Shown: positions 26,386-40,684 of the stretch, in pieces
How the letters are laid out: the number at the start of each line of letters is the position of its first letter
How positions within the stretch are numbered: position 1 is the first letter of the stretch
From: Heterodera schachtii
Lineage: Eukaryota > Nematoda > Chromadorea > Rhabditida > Heteroderidae
NCBI GenBank assembly: GCA_023374025.1
Contig: SIJG01000051.1
Coordinates: 1,007,865-1,071,864, forward strand
Length of the DNA stretch: 64,000 bases
Direction: 5' to 3'
Program-made: the position numbers and the translations under genes
The notes under the pieces: generated by a model
Seen by the model: the letters and a program-made list of their open reading frames with translations, nothing else
Told to the model about the DNA's origin: nothing
The model's database searches: none

Positions 26386-26742
26386 GTGAAATTGGCAATT
26401 TATTTGACTGTGGAGGAAATGGTGGAATTTGGAGCACAAATTACTAACAATCTTCTTTTGACTGTGGATGCGAGGAATTTTATTGCATTTTTGGAAATAT
26501 GGATTTGCGTTAGTTTATATACCGAATTTCTTAAAATCGCCATATTGCGCTCCGTCCATTCTCCACAGCAGCATCAACAGAAAGATGAGCAGCAACAAAT
26601 ACACCTGCTGAACTGCTCTAAGTTGTCGGTCGGTGTGGAGCCGAAACGACGAGCGCCACCGGTGCGACAACGGCACGTGTCCATGCCGAAAGACGAGGAG
26701 GACAGTCAGAGACATGGGGACACCTTGGCCGGTTCGATTTGA
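26386..26742 (+). CDS. Possible exon or gene fragment with Q-rich and basic C-terminal tail (118 aa frame)
   Basis: From 26560 the sequence is about half G+C. An acceptor-like CTCCACAG is followed by a Gln-rich stretch (QQHQQKDEQQQIHLL), a basic proline-containing part (EPKRRAPPVRQRHV) and an acidic end (PKDEEDSQRHGDTLAGSI) before TGA. AATAAA-type signals follow within 20 bases (AAAATAAAATAAATAAA from 26752), as expected for a short 3' UTR. The first half of the frame (residues 1-60) is more hydrophobic and may be intron. The minus strand is also open for 89 codons with a leucine-rich reading, which is what antisense of CAG-rich sequence gives. I favour the + strand. No family recognised. Confidence 0.3.
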   Translation: MKLAIYLTVEEMVEFGAQITNNLLLTVDARNFIAFLEIWICVSLYTEFLKIAILRSVHSPQQHQQKDEQQQIHLLNCSKLSVGVEPKRRAPPVRQRHVSMPKDEEDSQRHGDTLAGSI

Positions 26743-26877
26743 ACAAATGAGAAAATAAAATAAATAAAACAAATTTAGTGCCAATTATATGATCTCAAAT
26801 GGAATTTTATGAAATTCTTCGATTTCAGAAAATTTCGTCAAGTTTCAAAAATTTTAGGGCCAAAGATGCATGAAAAA

Positions 26878-26912
26878 TACTCGAAAAACAAGGTTTATAC
26901 TCGAAAAACAAG
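26878..26912 (+). repeat. Two-copy tandem TACTCGAAAAACAAG
   Basis: The 15-base word occurs at 26878-26892 and 26898-26912, with a 20-base period. Confidence 0.85.
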
Positions 26913-29900
26913 ATTTTTTGAGTTCATCTAGATCAGTACTTTTTTGAAATTTAATGAAATTTTCTGAAATTTTGTAGACTGGTATCGAATGATAAGAAGA
27001 AATAAAAATTTGGTTTCTTTTAAGTTATGTTATGAATAATTTTTCATCAAATCACAATGATGGTTTTTTAAAAAACGACCTAGCACCATTTAGTTGCTAA
27101 AAATTGACAAAAAACTGTCAAAATATAATTGCTAAAAAGTCGCGCTAAATCGTAAATTGTTCAAAGAAATTGTGTTTTTTTGCGTTTATCAACATCTAAA
27201 AATAGGTGAAAACCTAAAAATCAGTTCCCTGGTTGAAATTATTTCTTTTAGCATTGTTCTCATTTCTATCACTATTCTTCCCTTAAAAAAAAATTAAAAA
27301 AAAAAAATTCATTTTACATTATATTATTAATTTATAATTTTAATTGTATATATATTTATTTTATTAAAAACCGAATTTAGTTTGTTTTAGAATAATTAAA
27401 ATTTAATTTTTTAAGATTTATTCATTTTAAAAACGGTGTTACGAAATTGCGGCGCCCAGTCAAAAATAAATTTTTGGTGAAGAATTAAACGCCACCAAAA
27501 TTCATACAACACTATGTTGGTTTAATTGAATTCGTTTTATTTAGAACAATTTATTCCAATTAAACATTAATCTTCATTAAACAATTTTTTCCTGCAACAT
27601 AATCACTAGGGCCGAAACTTTTAGACAGGAAAATTTATCAATTATGCACATAATATGCAAGAAAAAGGTAAAAAAAAAAAAGTATGAAAAAATATACAAA
27701 AACGATAAAAACAGGCACAAAAATTGAAAAAGATACAAAAATTCACTCACTTTGAAACAAATTTTTTAAATCCAATTCACAAAAAAAAATTCTCAATTTT
27801 CAAAGCGCACTGACAAATAAATATATTTTTATTTAAGTTTATTTTTTTGGCTTCTTCCGCACACTCTTGTCAGGGACCCTAGCAACTTTGTAAAAACGTA
27901 TTAAAAATAATAAATTTTAAGAGATTGAATAAGTCTAAAAAAATAATGATAAAATGTAGTCCGGCGATCCGATAGGTGGCGTCGGAAAACTTTTTAGGAT
28001 TCGAACCTGAGACCCAAAAAAAACTCGAAATTTTGTTTGCTAATTATATTAAAATAATATTTTTTATTAATATAAATTATATTCGTAAGCTTCATAAACC
28101 TTTTAATACTATTGCAATTATATTTTGATATGTTCTTAAATTTTTAAATTCCCTTCTTACTTTCAATACAATGAATGAATTTAGTGTACTTGAAGACATT
28201 TTTAACTTTCAATTATTTTTAAATTATTCAATAAAAAATTAATTTATCTATTGCCTCTTGAATTCTTTTTCAATATGATTTTTTAAATATCTAATAATTT
28301 TAAATATTTTGGTCTAAAATTTGAAAATCACTGTCTTTTTGAATTAATAAAATATAATTATTTTTAATTTATTAATTAAAAAATATCTTTAACGATTTTT
28401 AAGCTGCGAAAACGTCAAAAAATTATTTATTTAAAATTTTTAAATTTAATCAAAATCCAATTATTTTATTTAATAAAATTAAAATTAATTTACATTTCAT
28501 TAGTGCATTATTTGATTGGTCATTTTAAAATGATTCTCATTCATTATTTTTATCACATCTTTAGATTAACTAAATATTAATTAATAAAATGCTTTTTGAA
28601 TAATACTAATAATTATTTAATTCAATAGCTTATAAAAATAAAAAACAACTTGTAAGAAATTAAGTAAAAAAATATCCAAACAAAAGTTTATAATAAACTT
28701 ATTGGATAAAAAAGGAAATCGACTGTTAAAAATCATTCATTGAAGGAAAATTCAGCGAGTAAAAAAACACAATTAAATAATTAAAAACAGTAATAAAAAT
28801 ATAAAACAATGTGAATAAAAAAAATATTTATACTGAAAATAAACTTTTAAATATTATTAATTAATAAATAGAAAAGAAAAATAATAATATTATTAGACAA
28901 ATAATGCAAAAATAGACCTTCAACTAAGGACAACAAGGTAGAAGACAAGACAAAAGACTATTTAAAAAAGTTTTAAAATAATATTTTAATAAGGCAATTG
29001 AAAACTGTGCAATTGGCAAGAGCATGGATTATCATACTATTAAATTTTCAAAGCAAAAAAATACACATTAAAATAAATATTAAAAAGTAAGTTATTAAAT
29101 TAATACATCATTCACGATATGTTATGAGCATTTTTAGAAAATAAATAAAATTTTTAATTTTTCAAACAAAATTCATAGAATGTGTAACCCTAAAATAGAC
29201 AATTAATTTTTACATTTTATAGATAAAACAAACAAATTTTTAAATTTAAATTCGCTAAAATAATTTTAAAACAAAACTAATATTAACTAAAATTATTTTA
29301 TTAAAGAAAGGTGTTTTTTGATTAGACAAATCAATATCAATTCTATTTTATTAATAATAAAATAAATAATAATTTAATCTGGTTCGAATTTTAGTCTTTT
29401 ATAAATTGAAAATTTTTTTTGAAGCTTTCGTAACATGTTCAATAAAAGGAATTTATCTTTTATTACAATTATGAGTAATAAATTTGAAACGAGTGATTAT
29501 AGCTGATATAAATTTTTGGATAAAAAATTGTGGCTCAAAGAAAGAATAATTTATGTTAACTAAGAAATTTAATACACAATTAGGATTTTAATTTTGAGAT
29601 GAGACCTAAATTTAGATAAACAATAATTGAGATTTCAGTTTATTATTAAGGCTGATTTAAGATTAATAATTAATTTTCTTTATTCAGCAAAACATATAGT
29701 AAATTTTATTTCTAAAATTAAAAAAAAAGATCATTTAATTTTATGTAAAATCTTTATAATTATTTGTTCATCAATTTTTATATTTTCTTTTTATTAGTAA
29801 TTTTTAATTAACTTTTCATAAGCAGGTCAAATTATTTTATATTAAATGAAATACTTTATATAAATTTATTAGGAGGTTTTGTTATGTCCTATGGCAAAAA

Positions 29901-30602
29901 TTTAATCATTTTCTTTTGAATTTTTATTGTTTTTTTTTAATTTAAAATTGTTAATTTTTTTCTCGACTTGGTTGTGCGTAAATCGTTCGATTTCTTCCAA
30001 TAATTTAGTGTATTTGTCAATATTTTGTTAAATAATATGTAATTATTTTTAATAATATAATAATCATTTTATTTGTAATATTCTTCATTTAATTAAAATT
30101 GTTTTGCACTTTTTATAATTTTAGTCTTTGTACTTTCGTCAGCCATGTCTCGTCGCTTAAATTGTTTTCACAAATTAATATTTTGTTATTTTTAAATTAT
30201 TTAAAATAAATTATATTGTATCTATTCAAATATTTATTTTTCTGTCCATAATAATTAATTTATTGATAAATTTTTTTCTTGTGATTTTTTTTATTTTGCC
30301 TTTTCGATATATTATTTTTTATTTATGCAAATATTTTGATTATTTTTTATTATAAATTTTAATTAAAATCAACTTAATTTGTAGCTAAAGCATATATAGC
30401 TCACTCGTTTCTTCCTTCCCTTTAATCTCTATTTTCTTTGTGGACTCGTCACCTTGTTAGAAAATTTTAATTAATTTTCGAATATTAATTGTTTTAAGAA
30501 ATTTAAAAATAGTTATTTTAGCACTTTTTTTACTTTTGTTATTTTTATTTAATAACTTTATAATAAATTTTTTAAATTTTTTATTTTTATATGATTAATT
30601 TA
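26913..30602. other. AT-rich DNA, no gene seen
   Basis: A-rich on the + strand to about 29.6 kb, then T-rich. Small GC-richer patches near 27030-27230 and 27950-27990 are not coding-like. Confidence 0.5.
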
Positions 30603-30650
30603 ATGCCATATATTTGGAATTCACCCTTTTCTCGACAATTTCACAGAAAA
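30603..30650 (+). other. Candidate first exon with GTAAGT donor
   Basis: ATG at 30603 opens MPYIWNSPFSRQFHRK, which runs exactly into a strong donor AAAA|GTAAGT at 30651. Forty-eight bases, phase 0. No downstream exon was located in the T-rich sequence that follows. Chance is possible but the donor match is good. Confidence 0.22.
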
Positions 30651-33600
30651 GTAAGTTATAACTACTTTTATTAAGTACAAAACTATTTTTCTGGACATAT
30701 AATTTTTTCGTAAAGATAAGTTTTTTTTGAATCTGATTACTTTTTTTGTTCATTTGTTATTTATTTTTATGTTCTTTTTGTTTTTTGCGTTAATTGCATA
30801 ATTATCTTTTGCTTTGAATTTTTTTGGATTTCATAAAAGTGTACTAATTGTAATGTATAATCATTTATTTATTTCAATAGTTACGATAAGAAAATATCAT
30901 TATTATTTGGTTAGGTTTAAAATATAAAATATTTATGAATAAATAATTATTTTTGATATTAATTATTCAAAATATTAATAATTAAAATGGTTTTTAATGA
31001 ATTAATTTGACTATTAGGATAATTATTATTTATTTAAAAAGTTTTTCTTTATTTATTTATTTTTAATTTCATTCTTTGCCCTGACTTTACTTTGTGATAC
31101 TTCTCCTCATTTACAATGATAAATTATAATTATTGATAAAAAGGTATTTATTTATTTTTTAAATTGATTTATTTTGATTTCATTTATGTACAAAATAATT
31201 CCAAGATGCCCATGAAATATGTATTGTAAATTTTAAAAAATATAGAATATGAAAATTATTCACAATGAATAGTTTTTTTTTTTGTTATATGTTTTTGTTA
31301 ATTTGAAAAAAATTTGCTTGTATGTGAAAAGAATGGGTTGGAGTTTGAATTTACTTTTATTTTTATTTCTTTATAAACATTAAATTAATATTTTTGTTTT
31401 CCAATAGTCATTCTTTAATTTTAATTTATATATAGTAATATAATAAATAGTTATTCTATTTATATATTTATTATAAGTTTGGTTTATTTATATAACAATA
31501 TTTTATATGTCGCTTTATTTAGCATTGAGTGCTTTGTGCTATACAATTAAATAAAGTACATATTTTTAATTGTATATGTTTAATTATTGAATTTTTAACA
31601 AATTTCTATGGGAAAATTTTATATAGAATATATATTTTTGGTATGAAAATTTATTTTTTCAATATTAAACCTTGGATATTAATTTAATTTTTTTGCCAAC
31701 ATATTTGGTTATATTAAAAAAAAAATTTATTATTTGAAAATTTAAGAAACTTCAAAACACATATTATAAAATTGCACTTAAAATACTTGTTGGGGAAGAT
31801 TTTTGGCTTTGCTATTTAGAACAAAAAAAAATTTTGATTTATAATTTCAAAATTCTATAAAAATAAGCTAATTTTCATTCCCAAAAAATATATTTAGTTA
31901 TTTAAAAGCAAAAAATTGTTTCAAAGAATTTGATTTATATAAGAATGAATTAATTTTAATATGTGTTGATTCTTATTTATTTATCACAATATGTAAAATA
32001 GTCATTTGATTTTTAGCAATTTTAATTTATATGAACTTAAATGTATTTAAATACATTTGTATATATGTTGAATAAATATTTTTTTATTCCCATAAATAAT
32101 ATTTTGTCTTTTTATAAACATCAGTATTAAGATTTTTATTTATATAACAAAATACATAAATAATTTATTTATTTTAACAGAATATTTTATATAGCATAAT
32201 AATTTGAATTTTACTTGAATTGTATTTTATTTTATAATCATTAATAACATTTATATTGGAAGTATATACTCTGTGATAATTTAAATTCTTTCAAAAACTC
32301 ATTTGTTTAATTTAAAAAGTTTATTTACTCTTTAAATTTCATCTATATAAATAACTTGCTACGTTTCTTCTATATCATTATTCATTTCAGGACAGTATGA
32401 CATTTTTCTTTTTGCTCAAGTAATTGTATTACTATGGAATTCCCAATATAATTTATTGTTGAAAATAAATAATTTTGTTTTATCATCTATTATCAATGTA
32501 AAAAAGTATGAATATGATTTATTTAAAGTTAATATTACTTTTATATTTCATGAGTTTAATATTCAACTTTCTCGTCAAACTTTGCTTTTTTGCATTCAAT
32601 TGCATAAATAATTTTATTGTTTTAAATTAAATTTGAAATATTAATTAAAATAATGAATTATTTTTTATTTTCTAATAATATTTTTGGATTTCTTTTTTTG
32701 TTACTGTTTTTCTTATTATTATTATTATTAATTATTTTATCATAATGAATCTTTGAAATGTTCTTTAATGATTTATATAAATTATTATTAATGCATTTAA
32801 ACCTTGTGTAAAATAAGTGATATTTTTATTATTATAATTCTTAAAAATATTTTTTTTTTGTATTTTAATTTACCAACCGAAACATTAATATGTTATAAAA
32901 AGGTAAAATTAAGTATATTTGAAAGAAATTTTTAAATTGTTTATCATTAATTCGAATCACATTTATAAAACGGCAAAAAACAATTAATACTTTCGTTATA
33001 AATTAAATAATTATATAATAAAACAAAATCATATTAATAAAATTAAACTTGATTTCAATACAATTGAGCATATAATGGAATAATAAAATTTAAGAAAAAT
33101 AATTTAAAATCTAATAAACATTTGCAAATATTTATTTAAACATATTTAATGAATAATCTAACAATCTCTTAATTAATGACAATAAAATAAATCAAGCAAA
33201 AACAACTTATTTCCCTTTCAATGAATCAATTACAAAATATTAATAAATGAAGCTTCGAATAAATAAATGTTTGAAAAGATCAAAATAAATTTTTAAAAAA
33301 ATCAACTTATTTTTTGAGTAAAATATAATAATAAGAATAATTCACTAATATATTTTTGTACAATATACAAAATTCAATTCGAATATAATTCTCCTATTTC
33401 GGCAAAATAAAAAATATGCTTTGTAGCAGTGAAAAATTGTTAAAAAATATCATGGGCAAATATTATATATTGATTTTTACAAATATGAATATATTAATGA
33501 AAAAATAAATTTGAACAAATCATATATTTAAAAATAACATAAAAACATTGAATCTAATAAATAGAATTCTATCATTTTCAAGGTCAGAAAATAACCATAA

Positions 33601-36370
33601 GAAACGAAAAAATATGTTAAGCAAAATTCAAAAAATATTAAAAAGAAATACCTTAGAAAGAATTTTTAGAAAAATAAACTTTGATTTACATAAAAACTAA
33701 GAATAATTTTTGATTTGGAAATCTAGAATTTTTTGTCAATTAAACTAAATATAGCTTAAAAACAAAGAAGAAGAAAAATTACACTATTTATTCATTTATT
33801 CTTCCTTGCAGAATTATAAAATTCATCTTTTAAAACAAAAAATATATAAAAATTAAAAGAGAATTATGAACAATAAAAAACCCATTAATGATCAATTAAA
33901 TACAAAACTTAAAAAATCATTATATAAAAAACAATTAAGTATATTTTATAACCATCGCGTAATTAAATAATTAGATTTCATATTTCATTATGCTAAAATG
34001 CTTAACACAAAACGTAACACAAAGGATTTATTAAAAATGGTTAAATAAAAAATTATTATTTTAAATTTATTTTATGTAATGTGATAAAATGCTTTAAAAA
34101 TAACATCACGATAAAAAATAAATGATTTCATATAATACAATAAAATTATTCTAAATATTTTTTATAATAACAAATCTTAAAATGTTATTTATTCTAACAG
34201 TATTTTAGATTAATGAGAATTAAGCTAATATTAATAAAGAAATATGTTGATCAAGTCCGGGTAACTTGGCAAAAAAAGGATCCGAGTAAGTTAGAAAAAA
34301 TAAATATTTATTTATCAAAAAATCGCGTGTGAATCTCAACATGAAAACTATGACAATTAAATTAATTATAACATTATGAAAAATATATATATAAGAAAAA
34401 AAAGAAATGTTTAATTTTTATTATTCTTTAAAAAGCAATTCCAAATAAATGATTTTAATTATAATTGGGATTGTGATTATCTTGGTTTTGTAAGATAATA
34501 AATAGTTTGAAGAAAATAATTTATTTTTAAAATTGCAAATATATTACAATGTAAGCCAGACTAATTTAAAAATATTTTTCTAAAGTTGTCAGAATCTACA
34601 TACATAAATATAGCCAATGAAAATACAAATAATAATTTGTAAATTGTAAAATAATAATCATTGAGAAAATATTAATTTCAATTTTTAAAAATTTTTAACT
34701 AAAAAATTAAAAAAATTTTCCATTTATAATTAATTCATTATATAAAATTAAAATAATATATCTGTATAAAAATGAAATGGAGTCAAAAATACTAAAAATT
34801 CATTTAACCAATTTGCTTTAATTTGTAATTAATTTCTTATGATCAAAAAAAAAATAATATAAATGTGTCAACAAATTTTTATTATTTGTAATAATAAGTT
34901 AATAAAATTGTTTCAAAAACTGAGATGTTTTTTGAATTCTATCTTTAAGTGTATAATTAATTCAATAATGAATAATAAATATTGTTTTTACATTAAATTA
35001 CAAATAATAAAAATAATAAAGTTTATTTTTGTGCTAGTAAATGAAAATTTATTTAAAAAATACAAAAAAATATTTTATTTGTGTTATATAATAAATAATA
35101 AGTAATTATTTTTTACGTTCATTCTTAATTTATGTTTTTGCTTTTTTAATAATTTATTTTCTCATTTACAAAAATTAAATAAATTAAATTTTATTAAAAT
35201 TAAAATATATTCTATTGTTTAATAATCAGTTCATTTAATAATTGCTAAAACAATTAAATAAATTTTGACTGCATATCTTTTCAAATTTTTTAATTTGAAA
35301 ACATTTAATGTTCATCTTTGTATTATTAATTTTATAAAAATAAATTTATATTAGGTTTTTTAATTCGAAATATGTCAACCAAAAAAAAATAATATTAAAT
35401 TGCAACGTTTATTCAATTGATTTACTCAAGACATCAACCACAATTATTTATACAAAACGAAAATTTACTTAAAAAAGATATTTAAAGGTAATAAAATAAC
35501 ATTGAATAACAATTGCCAAAAAAGGATAAAAAATTTATAGAAAATCTGATTCCATTTTCCAAAAACTTAAACTATTATTTTGAGCATCTTTTTCATCATT
35601 AAGTAACAAAATTAAATCATATAACAAAACACATCGTATTAAATAAAACAAAATTTCATTATTTCGTTAAAATGAAATGTTGAAAAAAGAATTTATTTTA
35701 TATTATTAAAAGGGTATTTATTTGTATTCCCAAAATTTTTATGAATTTAAAAATCTGGGAGATTGTTTAAAATGGAAATTGGAATTTTTTCATGAATTCT
35801 AATTTTCTTTAATTTCCAAGTTATTGATTTTTATTATAATTAAAGACTGTGGTTCTTCTTTAATAATATTTGGGTTTAGTCTATTTACTTTTAAAAATGC
35901 TTTTATTATTTTAGTTTTTTTATGTGAAAAGATTCGATATTTTGTATACCTTTTATTTTAATCTACCGGTATTTAGTCATTATAATAATTAGTTATTACA
36001 ATAATGTTGAAAGTTTTAGTTTTAAAATATTGTTTTTAAAGTAAGCAGAATGACTGTAAAGATGAGAAAAAATCTGTGTTTGTCCGTATCGGGTCCCCGA
36101 CCGGCGGGGAATGACCAAAATGTGATTTTAGAGATCGTGATGTTGGCTTTTTTATTTTTTCTGATACGTCTTCAATAACATATTTTGTCTTTTCATAAAT
36201 ATATTTTAATTTTCTTTTTAAAAAGAACATTCATTATTTGATTAATTTTAATTTGCAACCATTGGTTTTTAAATTTTTCTTATATATTGCTACCAAAAGA
36301 TAATCAAATCCATAACAATTAAATGTACAAAGCAATAAATTAACCTATTTCAATTGAAATATATAAATAA
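30651..36370. other. AT-rich DNA, no gene seen
   Basis: T-rich to about 32.9 kb, then A-rich on the + strand. The hydrophobic or lysine-rich open frames here follow the base composition and are not believed. Confidence 0.5.
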
Positions 36371-36485
36371 ATGACAAATAAATTTTGACTTCATACATAA
36401 TTAATAAGCCGAAAGCACAAAATGTGCAGAAATTCGCTACACAGAGCAAGAGAAAATAAATTGGATTTATTTCAAAATCAACGTC
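36371..36485 (+). repeat. Dispersed repeat R1, copy 1
   Basis: Shares with 37735-37835 the order AATTAGCC/AATAAGCC, CACAAAATGT, GAGAAAATAAATTG and TTTATTTCAAAA. All frames are fairly open, so coding cannot be judged. It could be a SINE-like element or a duplicated exon. Confidence 0.7.
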
Positions 36486-37734
36486 AAAAAATATTTAATG
36501 ATTAATTCTTCAAAAATTTTTTAGACAAATATTTTTAAAACTGGAAAAACCAAATTAAAAATTTCTCAAAAATTCATCTCCAAAATTAATTAATTTATTT
36601 TATAGACGATAATTTTTAATTTTTAAAATTATGTATCTCATTAATTATTTGGCATAATAATTTTGTTTTTTGATTCGATTTTACACAGATAAATTCGGAA
36701 CTTTTTAGAGCCTATTTTCCATTTTTTGTTCCTATTTTTTAGCTTTTTTCAATTGTTTTTTTTATTAAAATAATTAATAGATTTTTATTTCTTTAAAATA
36801 GGTCTAAATAATTTTCATATTATTAAAATTTTATTTATTAAAAACAAAGATTAATTTAATTAATCCTTTTGTAAATATTAACCATATAAATTTGTATATG
36901 CTTAAATGAATTTTTTTGAAATAATTTAAATTTAAAATTATTTTTAAAGCATTAATTCAATCGGTCGATTCTTAATACTTTCTGTTTTTTAAAAGGTTTT
37001 TAATTTTATAAATGATGGATTTGAAAATTAATATTATACTTTTGTTAAAAGTTTATATTTAATTTAAATTAGAATTTTTTTTTGAATTAATTATACAAAT
37101 TCATTTCAATTGTTTTATTATTTATAATTTGTGTTATTTAAATTAGGCGGCGTAATTAATTTTCTTTTTAATTTTAATCTTGTGGCCTATCTCGTGTAAA
37201 CAAACTCTCATAATTGTGTACTAATTTTATTTAATAAACAAAGATTTTATAAATTTATATATCATTATATAATATTTAAAAAAATGATTTTTTTTAATTT
37301 TTAAATAATGACAGTATTATATTGCGAATTGAATAAAAAATTTTTTTTTTTTTGCATTACGATAAATTTTATTTTTTTGGAATCCCGAATGTTTTATCTA
37401 TTTAATAAAAATTGCGATCAATTATCGAAGCAAATATTTGCCTAAATTCAAATTTTGAAAATAAATGCTTAAATGAATTAATCTTTGAAAATTTCTGAGG
37501 GCAAAATTACTAATATAAAAAATTCAAATTTGCTATTAAGTTACAAGTTTTACTTTAATTATCAAAGATTTAAATTTAATATGAAATTTTTTAAAATTAG
37601 TTTATGAAATCTTAGCGAACTAAAAAATAAATAAATAATTATTTAAATTTGCATTATAAACCTTCTACTTATACGAGAATCTTCGTAACTTTAATTTAGC
37701 TGAATAATATATTTCAATTAAATATAAAAAATGA
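36486..37734. other. AT-rich DNA, no gene seen
   Basis: Between the two R1 copies. No gene. A CCTATTTT word pair occurs at about 36710-36750. Confidence 0.5.
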
Positions 37735-37835
37735 ATAAATCTAAGCTTGATTAATATATTCTTAATTAGCCAACACAAAATGTTCTCTAATGAACTATAC
37801 AGCATGAGAAAATAAATTGCGCATATTTATTTCAA
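37735..37835 (+). repeat. Dispersed repeat R1, copy 2
   Basis: Direct-orientation partner of 36371-36485 with several indels. The distance between copies is about 1.36 kb. Confidence 0.7.
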
Positions 37836-38303
37836 AAATAGCATAGAGAAGAAATTTCATTTTTTCTTGAAATTTAGAATAAATTAATTACATCACATTT
37901 CTGAAATTTTTCTATAAAATGATTATATTCTTGTTTAAATTTTTTTCATAATATAAGAAATATAATAATTTTCGTAATAAAATATTCATAAATGAGCTTT
38001 AAATTTAATAAAAATTTTAGAATATGTATCAATATTTTTTGCAATTTTAAATAAATGAATTTCTACTATAGCATTTTAATTAAAGACCAATGGAATATAA
38101 CCGACTTAAGGCTTCACGAAACGTGAGGAGAATAAGTAAAAATAATATAAAAAATATTAAAATAAAGTAAACAATTTAATTTTCTAAATGTAGAACTTGA
38201 TGAAGTAATTAGCAATAAACAGAGTTTTTTTTTCCAAAAAATAAATATTTGTGCAAGCATTGTATTTTTTTGAAAATCATTAAAATAGTTGACAGAATGT
38301 TGA

Positions 38304-38367
38304 AATAGGTATAAAAATAGGTACCTAGGTAATAGGTCGAAAAACTTCAAATACGTAAGAATAGGTA
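38304..38367 (+). repeat. Cluster of TAGGT words
   Basis: TAGGT starts at 38306, 38318, 38326, 38334 and 38362. GGTACC and CCTAGG palindromes occur inside it. Confidence 0.7.
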
Positions 38368-40011
38368 TTATAAAAGTCATCGTAGGCACCCCAAATGAAT
38401 TTACTTACCAAAATTATAAATTAAATTAATTTAAAAAATTAAAATTATTGGTGAATATACATAAATTTATTAAATTACAGCCTAGAATGCAAAGCGCAAG
38501 TGAATGGCTCCAAAACAAGAAATTATATTATCATTTTATTATGAAAATAAAAATAGAATAATCATTATACTAAAATATTATAGAAAAATTTTAAAATATC
38601 ATTATTTTGTAAAATTAATAAACATTTTATAAATTATTAAATTATATTGAAAGAGCAATCATATAATTAATTACAAAAATAAATTTTATTTAATAAATTC
38701 AATAAAAAGGAATATCTGAAATTTTTATTAAATATTAGTATGATAGAAAATTTTATTCAGCAGTGTTGTTTGGTCTGAAAAAAATAAATTAAATCTGTTT
38801 AAAATATTATTTTAAAATAAATTATTCATTTAATTTTTTATTTCCTTCGGATGAAAATGTTTTGTTTTCACATCCCTTTTTTTCATTTTATCATGTATGC
38901 TGTGGTGATCCTGTTCACATCGAACTCTGGTCAATTTAAAAAACATTGTTTTATTTATTATATTAATGCACACGTGTTTCCCTTTAAATTTTTGTAAATG
39001 AAAGTTTTTTTAAGCATTAAGTATTTGAGTTAAAAGCCGAAACTTAAATATACGTATTCATGTAAATTATTCATTATTTTGTTGAAATTCGATAAAAATG
39101 ATTTTTTTGTTATTATATTCTTCCTTTAAATAAAAATTAATATTTTTTAATTTAAAAAGTTATTAATGTTTTAATGAGTTTCTAGCAAATTAAAGTTGAA
39201 AGGCCGAGAAAATTTATTTACTTTCTTATAAAAGTATATAATAAATGATTTTGACTAACATCTTTCTATATTCCTTGAAATATGCTTTTTATACAATTTC
39301 AACAATTTTAATTTATTTTTGGAGAAAATAAATTATAAATTATAAGATAAATAATTCATATTTATATTTATATTTTTAATAAACTAATGCCATAATTCGA
39401 AAAAAATTATTTAAATGTAATGAGAAGTTGAGTTTAAATGAACAAGTTTTTAATAAAAATTAAAATAAAATTACATTTAAATAAAGAACAAATATTCGTT
39501 TATTTGATTTTATCTTATAAAAATTTAATGGGTTGAATAGAACATGTATAAGAGTTGGATGAGTTATGCAAGTAAAAATTAAAAATCAATATAAAAAAAG
39601 TTTGTGCACGCTTTTCCCAAAAAAAAAAACTTTTGAAATAAGGAAGGCCGCGGTGCCAAAAATTTTAGAAAAAAAAAAAGAAAAGAAAATAATATACTTT
39701 AAAAATTATTATAAATATATTTCTGTTATTAAAATAAAAACTAACCATTATAAATTTCTTAATAACTCTCAAAATCTACTGGTAGATGAAATAAATTTAT
39801 TTAAATTTTAGATTATCATGAAGTGAAAATATTTAAAGTAAGCAAAGTCTCATATAAACTAGAGAAAATTCAATAAAAACCAATCAAAAAACAATATATA
39901 ATGTCCAAAATAGCAGGTGAAAAATAATTGAAAGTCATTAATAACCGACCAAATTTATACGCAAATTATTATAAAATTATAAAATATTATACAAAAAATA
40001 GTTGTAATGAT
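38368..40011. other. AT-rich DNA, no firm gene
   Basis: A lysine-rich 81-codon frame at 39566-39811 is explained by the A-rich strand and is not called. Nothing else was seen. Confidence 0.45.
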
Positions 40012-40029
40012 TATTTTCGGTTCGTCTCA
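40012..40029 (-). repeat. 18-base word shared with 63720-63737
   Basis: The reverse complement reads TGAGACGAACCGAAAATA, identical to the + strand at 63720-63737. Chance is unlikely given eight G or C bases in an AT-rich genome. Confidence 0.85.
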
Positions 40030-40321
40030 GAACGGTTAACAAACTCGTGTACGGAACATGAAAATAAATAAATAATAGTTCATATTGTAATTAATAATTA
40101 GTATTAATTTATATAAATTTTAAAAAAAAAGGAAAAGAGATGAAGTGAAATATAAAATAAAAATCTTTGTGGATTATTAAAAAGATTATTTAAATAAATT
40201 CTTATATGACATTTTACAAAAATAATAAAAATTTTATTAATAAAATTTTACATTATGAATGATGCAATTTTAAGCCTTAAAAGATTTAAGCAGTGAACTA
40301 TTTGGAAGTCAAGTTGTAATT

Positions 40322-40535
40322 TTTACTTCCATATTTTTCCATATTTCAGATTTTTGTCCATATTTCCATATTTGATATCCATATTTCGGCATTTTCACAA
40401 AAAATTCGAAAAGTACACCCCAAAGATGGTAAATTTTTGGAAAATACGCCCTAAAATGGAAAATTTTGAGAAAATTACGCACAAAAAATTTTTCATTAGC
40501 AATTCGTGTAAAATTGATTTTTTTGCAAAAATTAA
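40322..40535 (+). repeat. CCATATTT word array
   Basis: TTCCATATTT or CCATATTTC recurs about five times between 40327 and 40390, then gives way to AAAATGG/AAATTTT text. It adjoins the next repeat and the words recur inside it (GTCCATATT), so both may belong to one element. Confidence 0.7.
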
Positions 40536-40684
40536 CCAATTTTCAGAAATTTGTCCTTATTTTCGTATTTTTTTTCTCAATATTTCAGCGTTTTTGTCCA
40601 TGTTTCATCCATATTTTGCGATTTTTTCGTCCATATTATAATCCATATATTGGGTTTTTTTGTCCATATAAATCCGGTCCATAG
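40536..40684 (-). repeat. Dispersed 150 bp repeat rich in ATGGA words, - copy
   Basis: The reverse complement aligns to 12571-12720 end to end, sharing the edge GGACCGGATTTATATG. Confidence 0.8.

Noticed and set aside
39566..39811. Lysine-rich 81-aa + frame
   Set aside because: A-rich strands give K/N/I-rich open frames by chance; no domain.
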